Of a stretch of 64,000 nt of DNA, positions 24,865 through 35,897 are shown piece by piece. Origin of the DNA: Fomes fomentarius (taxonomy: Eukaryota; Basidiomycota; Agaricomycetes; Polyporales; Polyporaceae); NCBI GenBank assembly GCA_022606135.1, contig JABYQN010000012.1:1364001-1428000 (forward strand). Direction: 5' to 3'. Each line of letters opens with the position of its first letter. Positions within the stretch are counted from its first letter, which is position 1. Below the pieces are notes generated by a model. It saw only the letters and a list, made by a program, of their open reading frames with translations, searched no databases and was not told the origin of the DNA. Made by a program: the position numbers and the translations under genes.

Positions 24865-25418
24865 TCTGGTGGATGTGTCGAAAGGGAGGAGCAATACATA
24901 CACGGACAACTTGTATGCGCGCTCCGGGATCCGGGCTCGGGCTCCGGGATTAGCGCTCCGAGGGTAGTCGCTTGAGAATCGCGGGACTGATCGTAGATCC
25001 GGATCGTCCGTCGCTCCTTCATAATTTGATCACTTCAGACTGTATCGTTCGCCTCATCTCTTAAGTGGTTCTTGAATAGTACTTGCGCATGTTGCTGGCA
25101 AGAAATCAAGAACCAGTTATGTATCAGGTGTAGAATCGTAGCCAAAAAACTGGTCTCTTCAAGTGAAGGGAAAGAAGCATGCCCAACTTGAAGCGGCAAT
25201 ACCCGTGTCCTCAAAAGTCCTCAAGATTGGCACAATCGAACCGTCGGCCTTGAGTCTCGAATCCCACCACACACTCTCCTCTCGTCGTGTTGCACATGTG
25301 CAGGTAGTACTACTCTCCCTCTCAGTGCAACGACTTGCGCTCATACCGCATCTACTCTCAGACCATCCGGTTGCGACCTTGATTCTGAGTACTTCTGCTA
25401 CTTGTTATCCTTGATTCC
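24865..25418. other. Divergent intergenic region with short repeats and possible extra exon
   Basis: It contains a GC-rich imperfect repeat (24919-24959). From about 25163 an 83-codon frame (containing KKHAQLEAAIPVSSKVLKIG) could be a 5' exon of the following plus-strand gene, but I could not splice it in frame to 25419. Confidence 0.4.
24919..24959. repeat. GC-rich imperfect repeat
   Basis: GCTCCGGGAT occurs at 24921 and 24941, with CCGGGCTCGG between, making a compact repeat with partial dyad symmetry. It lies just upstream of the six-exon gene and may be part of its promoter. Confidence 0.7.
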
Positions 25419-28345
25419 GTGCGGGATTTTATCAGCACATACGACGAACTCAGGCGTGTCTTGTCTATGATACCTACCAAGTGGTACACCTGGTCTCAGC
25501 AAACGGTTGAGACTAACAGCGCTGACCCCATGGCAATGCACCTTGCAATCCAACCCCTCATTCAGAACCAAGTCGATCAAATCCTAAAAGAGATTCGCCA
25601 ACGGCGCTGGTCCGGCTGGAAGTGCGAAGATCTTAGAGAAGAGCGATTCTCGGTCAGAAAAACCAGGAAGACCAAACTCCTTACCTCGTGTCCCGGTCTC
25701 CTCTCCAGCCAGCTTTACGTGACTCTTCGTGAGGACGTGTGGGCCCCCATCTACATTCTCTCCGCCTCGATCCCTCCCGTGCAGTTGCAGACGTTGTACA
25801 ACTCCGACTTGCAGGTGTGGAACGTCATCTGGCAACACAAGACTTCTGACCTCTTTTCCATCACGCTCTACAACAATCATGTCGACCCTTCTGCCACATT
25901 CGAGCACTTTGTCTCCGATGGTCTGTCCACCAATCAGTCATCAGAATGGGCTGTAGGTAACAAGGGCAACGGGTTCATTAGAGCCTGTCACTATGTTGCC
26001 TCTGCTCTCCGCCCAACAATTGCCAAACAAACAGACTTGGTGAAGCCGATCGGGCTGTCACTACGGGTTGGACACATAGTAGGAGACTTCGTGTGGCACA
26101 GAAAGCTGGCAATGTCGGACCCGGAAGATCTAGCGCTCTCCTTGCAGGATCTCACTCCACTCAGCTACAGAGACGTCGAGGGGAGACCAGGTATTAAATC
26201 TTGTATCATCAAGAGACTTTTCTGATGAGCTTCATGGTCGTTTGCACAGACTTCAGGTTCACGTTCGACGAGGGCAGGAAAACTAACACCTTGACGCCCT
26301 CACCAAAAGCACGCATCTCCGCCATCTACTACCGGCGCTTCCTCTTCAACCTCTCCGAGCCTCGAAACCAGCACCTTCAAGCACATCAGTCAACAGAGCC
26401 AGGCCACAAATGCTCCGTGGTGCAGCCTGACGAAGTGTTAGTCACAATTTGCAACCTCCAGAGTCCCATGACACCCGAGTATCTCTTCTCCGCCGTATAC
26501 AGTATAGTCCCACCACAAACAGAGTGGGCCATTGAAAGTCACACACAACAGTCCCCCAGCATCATATTCTACCTCCCAATGGGAAACACCATAGGTTTCT
26601 ACTACCGGGACTACCTCCTTCCCCTCGCACCAAAACTAAACCGTGTCGGGGTAAACTATCTGGGCGACCTTGACCTCTCGCCCAGCAGTCTCGGCGTGCA
26701 AATCACGGGCGAGCTCTTCAACGTCTACCGCAAGAAGCTCTCCGTTGCCCTCCACACGGCAATCCGGACTATCCCCGCTCTCGCCGTCGAACTCGCGCAC
26801 GACATCCTGATGGAGTCACCCACACTCCCCGACACCTTCGGGCGGATCCTAAACCTGTCGTGCTCAGTCCGAACGGACACGCCAGAAGACGCGGATAGCA
26901 GTGCAGCATATCGTAGAGCGTTCGAGTCTGCGTGGGTACGCATCGACCCGGCACTCGCTGAGGACGAAGCACGTCTTTACCCGTACGCCACCGGACTGGA
27001 TACGACTAGGCAAGACATACATCTCATCACGCACCTCGGCATGCACCCCGCTCCCGTCGAGCCATACGTCAAGGTGATCCTCGAGAAAGCGGGCGCATAT
27101 CCGCCAATTAAGACCTACGCCGAATTGCTTCTGCTCAACGCACGAGGCGCGGCGACCGAGCCTCTCAGGACGGACGTCCTCCGGACGGCCCTGTTGGAGC
27201 TGTTCCCAGGAAACTTTCCCACTAACCCCCTGTCGGTGCGCGAGTACAATCACGAGTACCCATACATCGTATGGTCTGGAGACACCAGGACGTTTGCCAT
27301 GAGCGCCAGCATGAGGTGCAGGTGTGGCTCAAGCCGCCCTGACACCGTCAACAAAGAGGCCAACAGTCGACGTACCGACCCCAACTTGAAACCTTCCGAG
27401 GAGGTTGAGGACCCCAACTGCCCCTGCTGGATCGGCCTTGCCCTACAGGTAGCGGTGAGGAGTTGGCAGAGCAAGCAGAAGCCATCTGCCGAAGCCAATG
27501 TCAGTGAGCAGGCCATGACACCACCGGTAGGCGAACAACTATTCCACGTACTCTCAAAGTGCACAATCCGCGCGCTCCAAACGAAAAGCACATCCACTCC
27601 ACTATTACCATTGCCTGAAACAGACCGGCAAGTAGAGGGTGCGGATGGCGACGGCGAGCTCGAGTACCTCGACCCGGTCGTCCAAATTGGCGCCATGTCT
27701 GCACGAACCCCAATGACTCCGAGTCCCGCTAGGCCTGCAGCCGGGATGTCCATGGATATCCCGACTCCAGTATCAACTGCCCCGTGGCGAACTCACGCCA
27801 GCCTTTGGGCATCTGCGAACGCACCCACTAGTATCAGTCCTGCCCCTGCCATAGCCGACGCCGGTAGCAGGAACAGCGCACTGCCGACCTCAGGCTCCAA
27901 GCGCGCCCTCGGCACCATCTTCCACGAGTGGGACGTGATGGCCCGAGTCTTCGGCCAGATGTCGCACAGCATCCTGAACATGAAGCAGGCCGCAGAGTCC
28001 GTCGTTGCCGACGAGTTCGCCCACAGCGCCCAGGACACCAGCACCCTCCGCGAACTCAGCGCACAGCAGGCTGAGAAGCTGGCGGCGCTCCAGCTCGAGC
28101 TCCGTGCAAAGGACAACGGGCTTCGGGAGGCGGAGCGGGAGAAAGCGGACAGAGAAGAGAAGGTGCAGAGTCTCGAGGCGGAGGTGCACAGGCTCAAAGA
28201 GAAGGTGCGGAAGCTGAAGGACAAGGCAACTCGCGCGTACCAGGATTTCTTCCGGGACGAGAGCGTTGGTCCGAACCTGGGCGATGTGTTCGACGACGGC
28301 AATGACGTCCAGATACGGAAGAAGAGGATGCGCATGTCAACGTGA
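25419..28345 (+). CDS. Large orphan protein, possible GHKL ATPase-like N-terminus and C-terminal coiled coil
   Basis: No family was recognised with certainty. Two long exons (to 26190 and from 26250, GTATTA...ACAG intron) encode about 950 aa. The N-terminal third has an Asn-containing helix (LAIQPLIQNQVDQILKEIRQ) and a Gly-rich motif (WAVGNKGNGFIRACHYV). These resemble the N box and GxKGxG box of GHKL ATPases such as Hsp90, MORC and sacsin-like proteins, but the usual DxGxG box is not obvious, so this is inference. The middle is globular, with cysteine pairs in MRCRCGSS and EDPNCPCW. Then follow a Pro/Ser/Thr-rich linker, a long coiled coil (LRELSAQQAEKLAALQLEL and EKVQSLEAEVHRLKEKVRKL) and a basic tail (QIRKKRMRMST). 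The true start may lie upstream, near 25163. Confidence 0.65.
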
Positions 28346-28603
28346 CTGAGGGTTTTCGAGTCGTCGCTGCGGCCTTGCTGTCGTGTTCCTTGCCCTCAGT
28401 GGAGTCAAAACCAGTTTTGTCGAGCATGATCATGTTTTTGCAATACAAAATCTAAGTGTCCACTCGATATCAGCCCGCATGCATCCACCATCGCTATATA
28501 GCTTAACAATACCATGCATGCGAATACGAGACATCCGACAGGGACCGTAGGTTTTAGGCTCTCGGTAATTGAAGTCGATGGAGTAGGATATGAAGGGCGC
28601 TAG

Positions 28604-28656
28604 CAGAGGAGGCGAGGAGAGATGCGAGGAGGAGATGCGAGGAGGAGAGGAGAGGT
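28604..28656. repeat. Purine-rich minisatellite-like tract
   Basis: Units of GAGGAG with two copies of GATGCGAGGAG make a strand-asymmetric purine tract in non-coding DNA. Confidence 0.75.
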
Positions 28657-28824
28657 TAGGGCTCGCTTAGTCAGCAAGAGGACCACGACGAGGATCATCA
28701 CGATAGCTTGACTCAGCCATCTCCCGAGCTAGGACGACTCCACCGACATACGAATCTATGGGCGCAGTGCGTCAGCCTTCAGCGGCATTTATTTCAGCCT
28801 ACGGCACCACTGCTTGTGCCCGTC

Positions 28825-28985
28825 CGAGGAAGAGCTGAGCGCTGAACAAGGCCCCGCGCGCCTGGGCGCGAGGTTGGGGACGTCATCAGCATACCGACGT
28901 AAGTTTTTCAGTTGTAATCAATGTCGTACTATAGGGACGGAGCGCATCAAAGGCGCATACGCCTACCCAACAATACTTGAGTGCG
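28825..28985 (+). pseudogene. Degenerate, internally deleted fragment of the amidohydrolase gene
   Basis: TCCGAGGAAGAGCTG and the following GGCGCGAGGTTGGGG plus CAGCATACCG match the amidohydrolase around 4328-4403 (EEELDKATRAWWARGWG). After a junction near 28900 the sequence matches 4788-4866, including the intron end (GTACTATAG) and the exon start GGAGCGCATCAAAGGCGCAT. About 380 bp of the parent is missing between the blocks, and small indels break the frame. Intron sequence is retained, so it arose by DNA duplication, not by retrocopying. Confidence 0.8.
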
Positions 28986-29046
28986 TAAAGCACTCAAGAG
29001 GATATACTCGTTTGCGGAAAATAATAGTATAGCGAATCAATTCTCA

Positions 29047-30361
29047 CTACAACACACCTTGTGTAGAACGAGTAGTAGGCAATTGGACAATCAATGTTGA
29101 ACCTTCAATCTGAAAGTCGCCACAGAAGGATTTTGAGGTAAGCACTATATGATACGTATTGAAGTGTTCAACATACCATGTCTTTGAGAATGCCAGTAAT
29201 CATCGCCCTCATGTCAGGTGATGTTGTGTATAGTTGTGTAGACCTCGCATAAGTACCTCCAGAACCATCGCGACCAGGTGTGAATGTGAAGAACAACCAC
29301 TTCAGTGCATTGGTGATAGCGCCATGCATGAGTGTCATTCTGAAAATCTCGGTCAACATCGTCAGTTCTTCGACGCTTCGACTACGCGCAACTTACTTCC
29401 GCCTGCTTTGCAATGGCCGCAACTTGCAAGACTGCATGTGGGATTGCGTTGCTGAGAGTGGGGTATCGAGATGGTTTGGCTTGCGCGATCGCCAGACCTT
29501 TGGTTCGTTCTTCATAGAATTAAATTCCGCTGGGTTGTCTAGAAGGAGTATCCGCAGATGATAATTATTCATTCCCGTGTAACACTCGTATGCATCAGGT
29601 GAACTTGTCACCTGCGTTCTTCTTCTGCTTTCCTGAAAGGAGTTGAACAAGAAGGTGATCAAGTATCCCTCCGATCCCAATATTCATCATCTAGCACATG
29701 AAGTCGGGTGACAGAAGTTGAAATTCAGGGAAGATGAGCAAAATTTCTTGTTTGCATAACATTGCAGCGACGCGCAACAGAAAGGCCTCGATGAGCATAC
29801 GGGACCCAGATCCTGTCTGAATAGATTATGTCAATCATGGTAACAAGGTGAGGTAAGGTAACATACAGATGGTGACACGTGGTGCACGATAGCATCATAT
29901 AGACCATCAAAATGATCTGCAGACAATAAGGCGTCCCTTGCGTTCATAGCACGATATCGTGTTGCATGTTCATTGAGCTTGACAGGGTCGTTTATAAGAT
30001 AGCTACTCAATGGCGAGCACCCAAGTCCACGGGTGATGCCAAAATCCGCCAGAATCTCTGCATAGGGCATAGAGGGAGGTTGATACTTGGAAAGTTGATT
30101 GCTCCAGCAATGCATGTGTATAGCATGAGGAAAGATATGTATTACCTTGACTTGGATCAGTACATCTGTTAGTTCGCCCACAAGGCGGTTGATCTTGTGG
30201 TCATTTTCCAGCTCAACACCAGGCGAGTTAACGCGAAATTCGACCAAAGAGGCAAGCAGTTGCATGATTTGAGTGCTTGAGAACGCGGACAGTTTGCACA
30301 GTGTCTTCGGGTCATGAGGAGGCGTGGCCGGAGAAGGTGATAGGTACACCGAGAGAGACAT
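29047..30361 (-). CDS. Multi-exon orphan gene with a degenerate relative elsewhere in the window
   Basis: No function was recognised. The first exon (30146-30361) starts MSLSVYLSPSPATPPHDPKT and ends VGELTDVLIQVK. The second (29867-30085) reads QPPSMPYAEILADFGITRGL and ends IVHHVSPS. Later exons are less sure: a TGSGSRMLIEAFLLRVAAML piece, a piece with ILDHLLVQLLS, then TKGLAIAQAKPSRYPTLSNA continuing to VLQVAAIAKQAE, then MTLMHGAITNALKW leading to GRDGSGGTYARST and GILKDM, and a short last exon starting IEGSTLIVQLP. One joint (around 29670-29740) could not be closed with standard splice sites, so the gene may itself be damaged. Sequence at 53520-53945 is clearly related to the last exons, so a gene family exists. 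Confidence 0.5.
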
Positions 30362-30958
30362 GACGACAGGAGGTAGTCAGATGGATCACGGGGAGATTGA
30401 CCGTTCGACCTTGAGTCTTAAGGTGTTGGAACAGGGGCTACGCACTTACATACGTCGCGACTCCCATTGCCACGACCTTCCTATCGAGCATGCGGTGGCC
30501 CTCTAAAGCGAGCGGAAGTTCGAGCAAAATGCAGTCGGCCTCCCGCGAAAGAATGTATACTGAGATCCTGTCCCAGTAATGGCTATAGTGCCCCATCGAT
30601 TGACAAGTAGAGGTCCACATTGGTCGACCCCGAGACTAGCAGTGGTTTATGTCCTGCTTCCCGGCTGAGGTAACCTGCCCTAGATCGACGGGTGGTTGAA
30701 CTACCCACTACACCTACATAAGGCGTAGTTTGCTCAATTGACTATATCCTCCCATCATCTTCTATGGTCTGTACTCTAGTTCGGTTGCGAGCTTTAGGTC
30801 TGATGGACAGATACTCTTAGACAACTCGTGTCCGTAATCCGGAAATGCACGAGTCGTATTTTCTATTTTCCGCGTCTTTTTCTATTCTACGTTTTTTCTG
30901 TGCTCGATAAAGATCGAAGTTCAGTTTCTGCGTCTGCTCGATACCCTAAACCAACAAG
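30362..30958. other. Intergenic between two minus-strand genes
   Basis: 597 bp; the part around 30850-30960 is T-rich on the plus strand. It presumably contains the orphan's promoter and the PAN3 3' UTR. No gene supported. Confidence 0.45.
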
Positions 30959-33626
30959 CTAGCCTCTCGTGAGTTCACTGAGTTACGCACAACGTCAGTT
31001 AGCTTGCCTCAGTTACAATACATTCGATAGCGACGACGTACCCAAACGCAGAATCGATGCACGCTTTGACCTCCCGGTAGCTCACGACGAGACAGCTCTG
31101 CTCATCGCGCGAGACGAGCATGATGCGCTCCTCCGTCCCAGCGTCTAGCTTGTTGAGACAGGAAAGGACATGCGTGAGGTTGACGACCGGCTTGCCCATC
31201 TCGTCGACCTGGTGGAAGACGTAGTCGCGGAAGAGCTTAACGATGTACCGGTCTCCCGTCTCTGACCAGCGGGCCTCGTGGTTATGCCTAACGATAGAAG
31301 TGCTTAGAGGAAGACGGCGCATCGCGAAGCCGGACAGGAAACGTACTCCGGCCGCTCGTTGATGAAGTTGAACTTGCAGAGCAGACGAACAAGGCGACCA
31401 TTCTCAAGCTCGCTCGTGAGTTCACTCTCCAGACGGTCGGCGGCGCTACAACAGGCACTTGTCAGGCGACCGTCAACGCGTTACGAGTACTGGGAACCCA
31501 CTTCTGCGACTCGTCAAGCTCTGTAAGCAGGCGACTGCCAATCAAGTCGAACAGTTGACCGATATTCTACGTTCCTTATTAGCAGCGCTCACAATGCCAC
31601 CTGGACGATCACGACACTACCTTGTGGGGCCGGCCTTCGAGATGAGGAAAAGCGCGACGCTCTTGAGGTCAGCTGAATAATTCCTGCCGAGGTGGTCGAT
31701 CGCCTTCTGGAGATTATTCATCGCCGAGAGGTTCTGGCAGCACAACATGAAGATGAGGGCGCCAAACATAGTCAAGTCATCCTGCTGCAAGTATGCAACG
31801 TCCGTGCGGACATCGTGCATGAGCACATCAACGATCCCGCACGATCCTATTCGGACCCTATTTTTGCCAGTGACCAGAATCTTCGTGGGATCAATCAACC
31901 TCACAGCAAGCCCAGCGTCGTGAACAGCCTTGATCGCGTTCGCGATTTGAACGATGTAAGACCACAGAGTCCGCTCCGGGATGCGATTCGACGCGGCCTG
32001 CAGACGCCCATTTAGAAACTGCGGCGCCTTAGGCTTGATGTGCACTTCGTACAGCGTCTGCGAATTCGGGTGGTCGTCATACACCACAACGAGGGCTGTG
32101 GAACGGCCAGCACATGAGGCATGGTTGAAAGGAAGGATAAGAGCGCTTGCATACAGGAATCGTTGAATGCGCGGGTCGTGAAGGCTTCCCTCACGGAAAC
32201 GATGTTTGGATGTTGGATGCGCTGCCATGCCTCGATAGGACCGAACGCGGTTTGTTGCATAAGACGAAAATCTACGGGACATCAACTATCAGCAACACCC
32301 AAGCATATTCCATACGCGCTACTCACTCTCAATGCGACGTAAAATATAAGTGAGGCCGTCATTGGAACTCGTCGCGCGATACACAATAGAATACCAGTTG
32401 CCAAATTTGCGACGGTCGCTGCCTACCGACTCCAGGGGCACTAGTGAATGATATCCCTGAAGCTCTTCTGGCAGGCCTAGACCCTGCGGCGCAGTGGTGT
32501 GAATAGTCTCTGAGCGCCTCTGTAGCTCCTCTCGAATATCATCCGAGATGAAGTAATTGTGGGCCAAAGCTTCCGGTCGGGGGAGGGTGTACAGATGATA
32601 AATGAGCTGTGTGCCAGGGTCAATGAAGAGAGAATGCGTGCAAGATGACGGTGTACCGGTTGACGAGTGAAAGGCACAGATGGCGTATAGAAAGGATCCA
32701 ACGCGGCAGCGTCGTAGCCTAGCAATTGGTCCGGCGGCAGATCGTACGGATTGGTGACGGGCTGAATGCGCTCAAACTGAGGATCGTATTGGTGGTAGAG
32801 GATATCATCGAAGTGCTCACCGCCTGCCCGTCAACATCGGACGTCTGGCCGGTGTGATCTGCATACAAGTAGGGGTTGTAAGGATCGTACTGGTCAGGGT
32901 CTACCTGTAGTTCCTGCTCATGTGTTTGAAGCTGTTCCGAGGGCGCAGAAGAATAGGAAGGTTCGGAAGAGGAGTCACTGTTGGATTATTCAGCATGGAA
33001 TGAGCGCGCCTAACGCACAGAAGGTGGAACATGATTGCTGAGGGGAGGTGTGCGGCGGAGAGACATACGATGATACAGAGGTCTGCTGCTGTATGGAAGC
33101 CGGCGCGGCGGCGGAGAGAGAAGGGCTGCCTGGGTGGCCCTTTGGAACAAATACAGGCGCGTTCACTGCTTGAGCAGGGAGAGCCGCGGCAGGGGTCGGA
33201 GAATCCGGAGGACTTGCCAGTTATCAGACGGACATCATATATATTGGAGTAGAGAGGGCACGTACGCAGCAGATGGCTCATCACGCTGCATGTAGAATGA
33301 GTGACACTGATCGCGAGAGGATGTGGGAAGGACGCACAGGAGGATGATAGTAGATACAGCCTTTGTCTTGGAATTTACACGATCTGCACGATGTCAAGCC
33401 ACGCCCCTAGCGCACTTCCGAAACACGCACCCATAAATGAGTATATTCCTACATTGGCGTTGCGGTGCGTCTGGGAAGAGAGATGAGAAGTAGATAGGGA
33501 TGCGGGGAAAGCAGACAGACCCTTCTTGGACGGCTTCGGACTAGGCGGCTCGTCTGAAGGCGGCGCGGAAATCTTGACGGCGGCAGAAGAGGGGCGTGCA
33601 AAGAAAGACATGTCGCCGTGAGCCAT
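30959..33626 (-). CDS. PAN3: PAN2-PAN3 deadenylation complex subunit PAN3
   Basis: PAN3 is the pseudokinase adaptor that brings the PAN2 deadenylase to poly(A)-binding protein on mRNA. The N-terminus ([20 protein letters not shown]) is followed, across introns, by a CCCH zinc finger ([20 protein letters not shown]). Next is a PAM2-like PABP-binding motif ([15 protein letters not shown]). The pseudokinase has [60 protein letters not shown] and [12 protein letters not shown]. The C-terminal knob has [40 protein letters not shown] and [20 protein letters not shown], ending FGELTRG after the last intron (stop at 30959). The order is exactly that of the family. It is divergent from TFIIE-beta with 193 bp between start codons. 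Confidence 0.95.
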
Positions 33627-33819
33627 GCTTGACCAGGCGGAGGACGACTCGGACGGCGAGGTCGCCAGTGCTCAGCCCGCTCCCGAACCAGATCAAGTCA
33701 TAGAAGGCGCCCAGTACAAAGCCCGCCAAAATATGCGCCCACAATCGTTCCCCGCGCCGGCGAACCGGCCACAGCCTGCCTCGTCCTCGTCTTGTCTTCG
33801 ACCACCACCATCTTCATCC
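33627..33819. promoter_or_regulatory. Compact divergent promoter of PAN3 and TFIIE-beta
   Basis: Only 193 bp separate the two opposite ATGs, so both genes must share promoter elements. The stretch is also open in the TFIIE-beta frame from an ATG at 33625 that overlaps the PAN3 ATG by two bases. A longer TFIIE-beta N-terminus is therefore formally possible but unlikely. Confidence 0.6.
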
Positions 33820-34865
33820 ATGTCTGGCCTCGCACGCGACACTGCTGCGTTTAAGAGTGCTTTATACAAACAGGACTACACCTCATGGCATTCTCACCCT
33901 CCGCCACCCCAGCAGCCGCAGCAGGCCGGTCCTGCAGGCAACCCTGACGCAGATCCGTCGAAGAAGAAGAAGCGACCGAAATCAAGCACGTCTCTTCTGC
34001 TCGACTTGTCTGTCCTTGGTTGCAACCTTGGCTGACCTGTCGATGCAGATGTCGTGTACTCCCAGCCCGCGGATACCGGCACCGGCACAAACATCAATAC
34101 TCAGCTTGTCTATCTCGTCAACCACCTCAAGACGACGAATGGCAATCCCATGCGTCTCCAAGATCTGGCCATCATTACAAACACCTCAGTAGACACGGAC
34201 AAGGTCTTGCTGGAGAAGTTCAGGGCCCATGATCGCGTCATACACGATCCGAAGACAGACTTGTACTCATACCGGGTGCGTACCCCTGCGCCACTGACTC
34301 TTGCCCTTCAGACTGCTCAAGATACCCTCCCGAACAGCACGACTACAACGTCCGTAATAAGGCTGCCCTCTTGACAGAGATTCAGCGCCAAACACGAAAG
34401 GGCGGCGGACTCTCTGTCCGTACACTGAAGGAGAGTTGGAAGGAGGCGCCACAGGCAATCGAGGAGCTTGAGAAGGAGGGCGAGGTCTATGTGACACGGA
34501 CATTGAAGGATGGTCAGATGCGTATGGTGTTTTGGAACGAAGTCAAGCCAACAGAGGAGCAGGGTGGCATGCCAGTTGAGAAAGGTACGTTCTGGCCTCA
34601 GTACTCTCTCTGGTCTGGAAGGCTCACTTGGGCAGAGTTCCATGACCTCTGGCATGGGCTTGAAACTCCCAACGACGTCGATCTCCTCAAAGCCCTCGCT
34701 TCCGAAGGTCTCCAGGCCACCGCCGCCGCTTCCCCGGTAATCAAGTCTTCCGCGGGCAAGAAGAAGGGCAAGAAGGCGGCTCCTCGACACCGGCAGATTC
34801 GCCTCACGAACACACACTTGAAAGGGACAATTGACCTGTCGCGCGACTATGTCGCCCCGAAGTAG
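33820..34865 (+). CDS. TFA2: Transcription initiation factor TFIIE subunit beta
   Basis: TFIIE-beta recruits and regulates TFIIH at RNA polymerase II promoters. Exons 33820-33985, 34049-34275, 34338-34584 and 34636-34865 sum to 289 aa in frame. The N-terminus MSGLARDTAAFKSALYKQDY precedes a basic linker. The winged-helix core reads NTQLVYLVNHLKTTNGNPMR, LQDLAIITNTSVDTDKVLLE and RVIHDPKTDLYSYR. The second winged helix has NVRNKAALLTEIQRQTRKGG and LKESWKEAPQAIEELEKEGE, with VYVTRTLKDGQMRMVFWNEV after it. A Lys-rich C-terminus ends IDLSRDYVAPK. The first intron uses a GC donor in this model (33986-34048, 63 bp); it gives KRPKS-NVVYSQ as expected of the family, whereas the nearest GT donor would need a 30-bp intron. 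Confidence 0.93.
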
Positions 34866-35168
34866 GGCTTGGCGGGGTGCCATCTTTGTCACTGCACGGG
34901 TTCGGACACAGGCATGTTCCATTACGCTATGTACAATAGACTAATCTCTGTGCAATTAAGACTGATTGTAGCGTTGGGGTTACAACGTAAATCCAATATA
35001 TGCTCACCTCTGCGGGCTGTGTCTTCTTCTGATGCGACCTTCGCTTGGGATTCAGCTTCTACGTTAGATGGATCAATGAGAGTTGTGGCACTGGATAACT
35101 CGAGAATAATCGAGAAATAAGCGCTCATCCCGGGAGGTGAGTAGCTTCGACATACAATGACTTCACTC

Positions 35169-35186
35169 GAAAGCTCACGAACAGTC
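35169..35186 (+). promoter_or_regulatory. Imperfect heat-shock element
   Basis: GAAAGCTCACGAACAGTC fits alternating 5-bp HSE units (GAA-nn-TTC-nn-GAA-nn-TTC) with one mismatch in each TTC unit. It sits about 45 bp upstream of the TATA box of the HSP20 gene, a suitable HSF1 position. Confidence 0.5.
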
Positions 35187-35228
35187 TAGGGGACACTGGA
35201 AAATCTACTACTGCCGAGTCATTAGATC

Positions 35229-35235
35229 ATATAAG
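35229..35235 (+). promoter_or_regulatory. TATA box of HSP20 gene
   Basis: ATATAAG lies about 70 bp before the ATG and is followed by an ACTC-rich leader, a typical fungal inducible-promoter layout. Confidence 0.6.
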
Positions 35236-35302
35236 GAGGGCGACACACTCGACAACAACCACTCCTCTACTCCTCTACTCGCGACTCACTCATCACTACG
35301 AA

Positions 35303-35897
35303 ATGTCGTTCACCTTCTTCACCGAGCCGTTATACTCCCTCGCCGACTTCGACCGCCTCTTTGACGACGCATTCAACACGCGCACCTCTGGCTCGCAGCA
35401 AGTCGCACACCGCGACCGCGAGGGCCGCCACCTCCGCCCCTTGCGTCCAAGGTTGGTAATAACCCTCTCCTTCAACTACACTGCGCGCACGCAAGGCTGA
35501 CCCGGAGCAACTAGGATGGATCTACACGAAGACCGCGAAAAAAATCTTGTCACCGCGACTTTTGAGCTCCCAGGTCTCTCCAAGGAGCACGTGCAACTCG
35601 ACGTCAAGGACAACGTCCTGATCGTCTCGGGCGAGTCGACGATTTCGAGCGAGCACAACGAGCGGGGCTACACGGTCCGCGAGCGTCAGTTCGGCAAGTT
35701 CTCGAGGTCGATTCCTCTTCCTCAGGGTATCAAGGTATGTACTCGCTCTCCGGAGGGTATCTAGTGTGGGCTGTTTACTGATGGGTTGTTTTTCGCAGCC
35801 TGAGGAGGTCAAGGCGTCGATGGAGGACGGGCTGCTGACCATCGCCTTCCCACACACCACACCCGACACGGCGCCCCAGAAGATTGTCATTCAATGA
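35303..35897 (+). CDS. Small heat-shock protein, HSP20/alpha-crystallin family
   Basis: This is an ATP-independent chaperone that holds unfolding proteins. Exons 35303-35451, 35515-35734 and 35799-35897 give 155 aa, the usual length. The N-terminus MSFTFFTEPLYSLADFDRLF is followed by the alpha-crystallin domain: MDLHEDREKNLVTATFELPG, LSKEHVQLDVKDNVLIVSGE, RGYTVRERQFGKFSRSIPLP and the family-typical MEDGLLTIAFP (compare the usual xxNGVLTITxP). It ends TAPQKIVIQ. An HSE-like site and a TATA box upstream fit heat induction. Confidence 0.95.

Larger units (their letters stand above)
28346..29046. other. Convergent intergenic region with purine repeat and gene relic
   Basis: About 700 bp between the orphan GHKL-like gene and a minus-strand orphan. 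It contains a purine-rich repeat (28604-28656) and the amidohydrolase relic (28825-28985). Confidence 0.5.
34866..35302. other. Intergenic: TFIIE-beta 3' UTR and HSP20 promoter
   Basis: 437 bp between tandem plus-strand genes, holding the heat-shock element and TATA box annotated separately. No further gene seen. Confidence 0.5.

Noticed and set aside
33625..33819. N-terminal extension of TFIIE-beta from ATG at 33625
   Set aside because: It would start inside the PAN3 ATG and consume the whole shared promoter; MSGLARDTAAF at 33820 looks like the family start.
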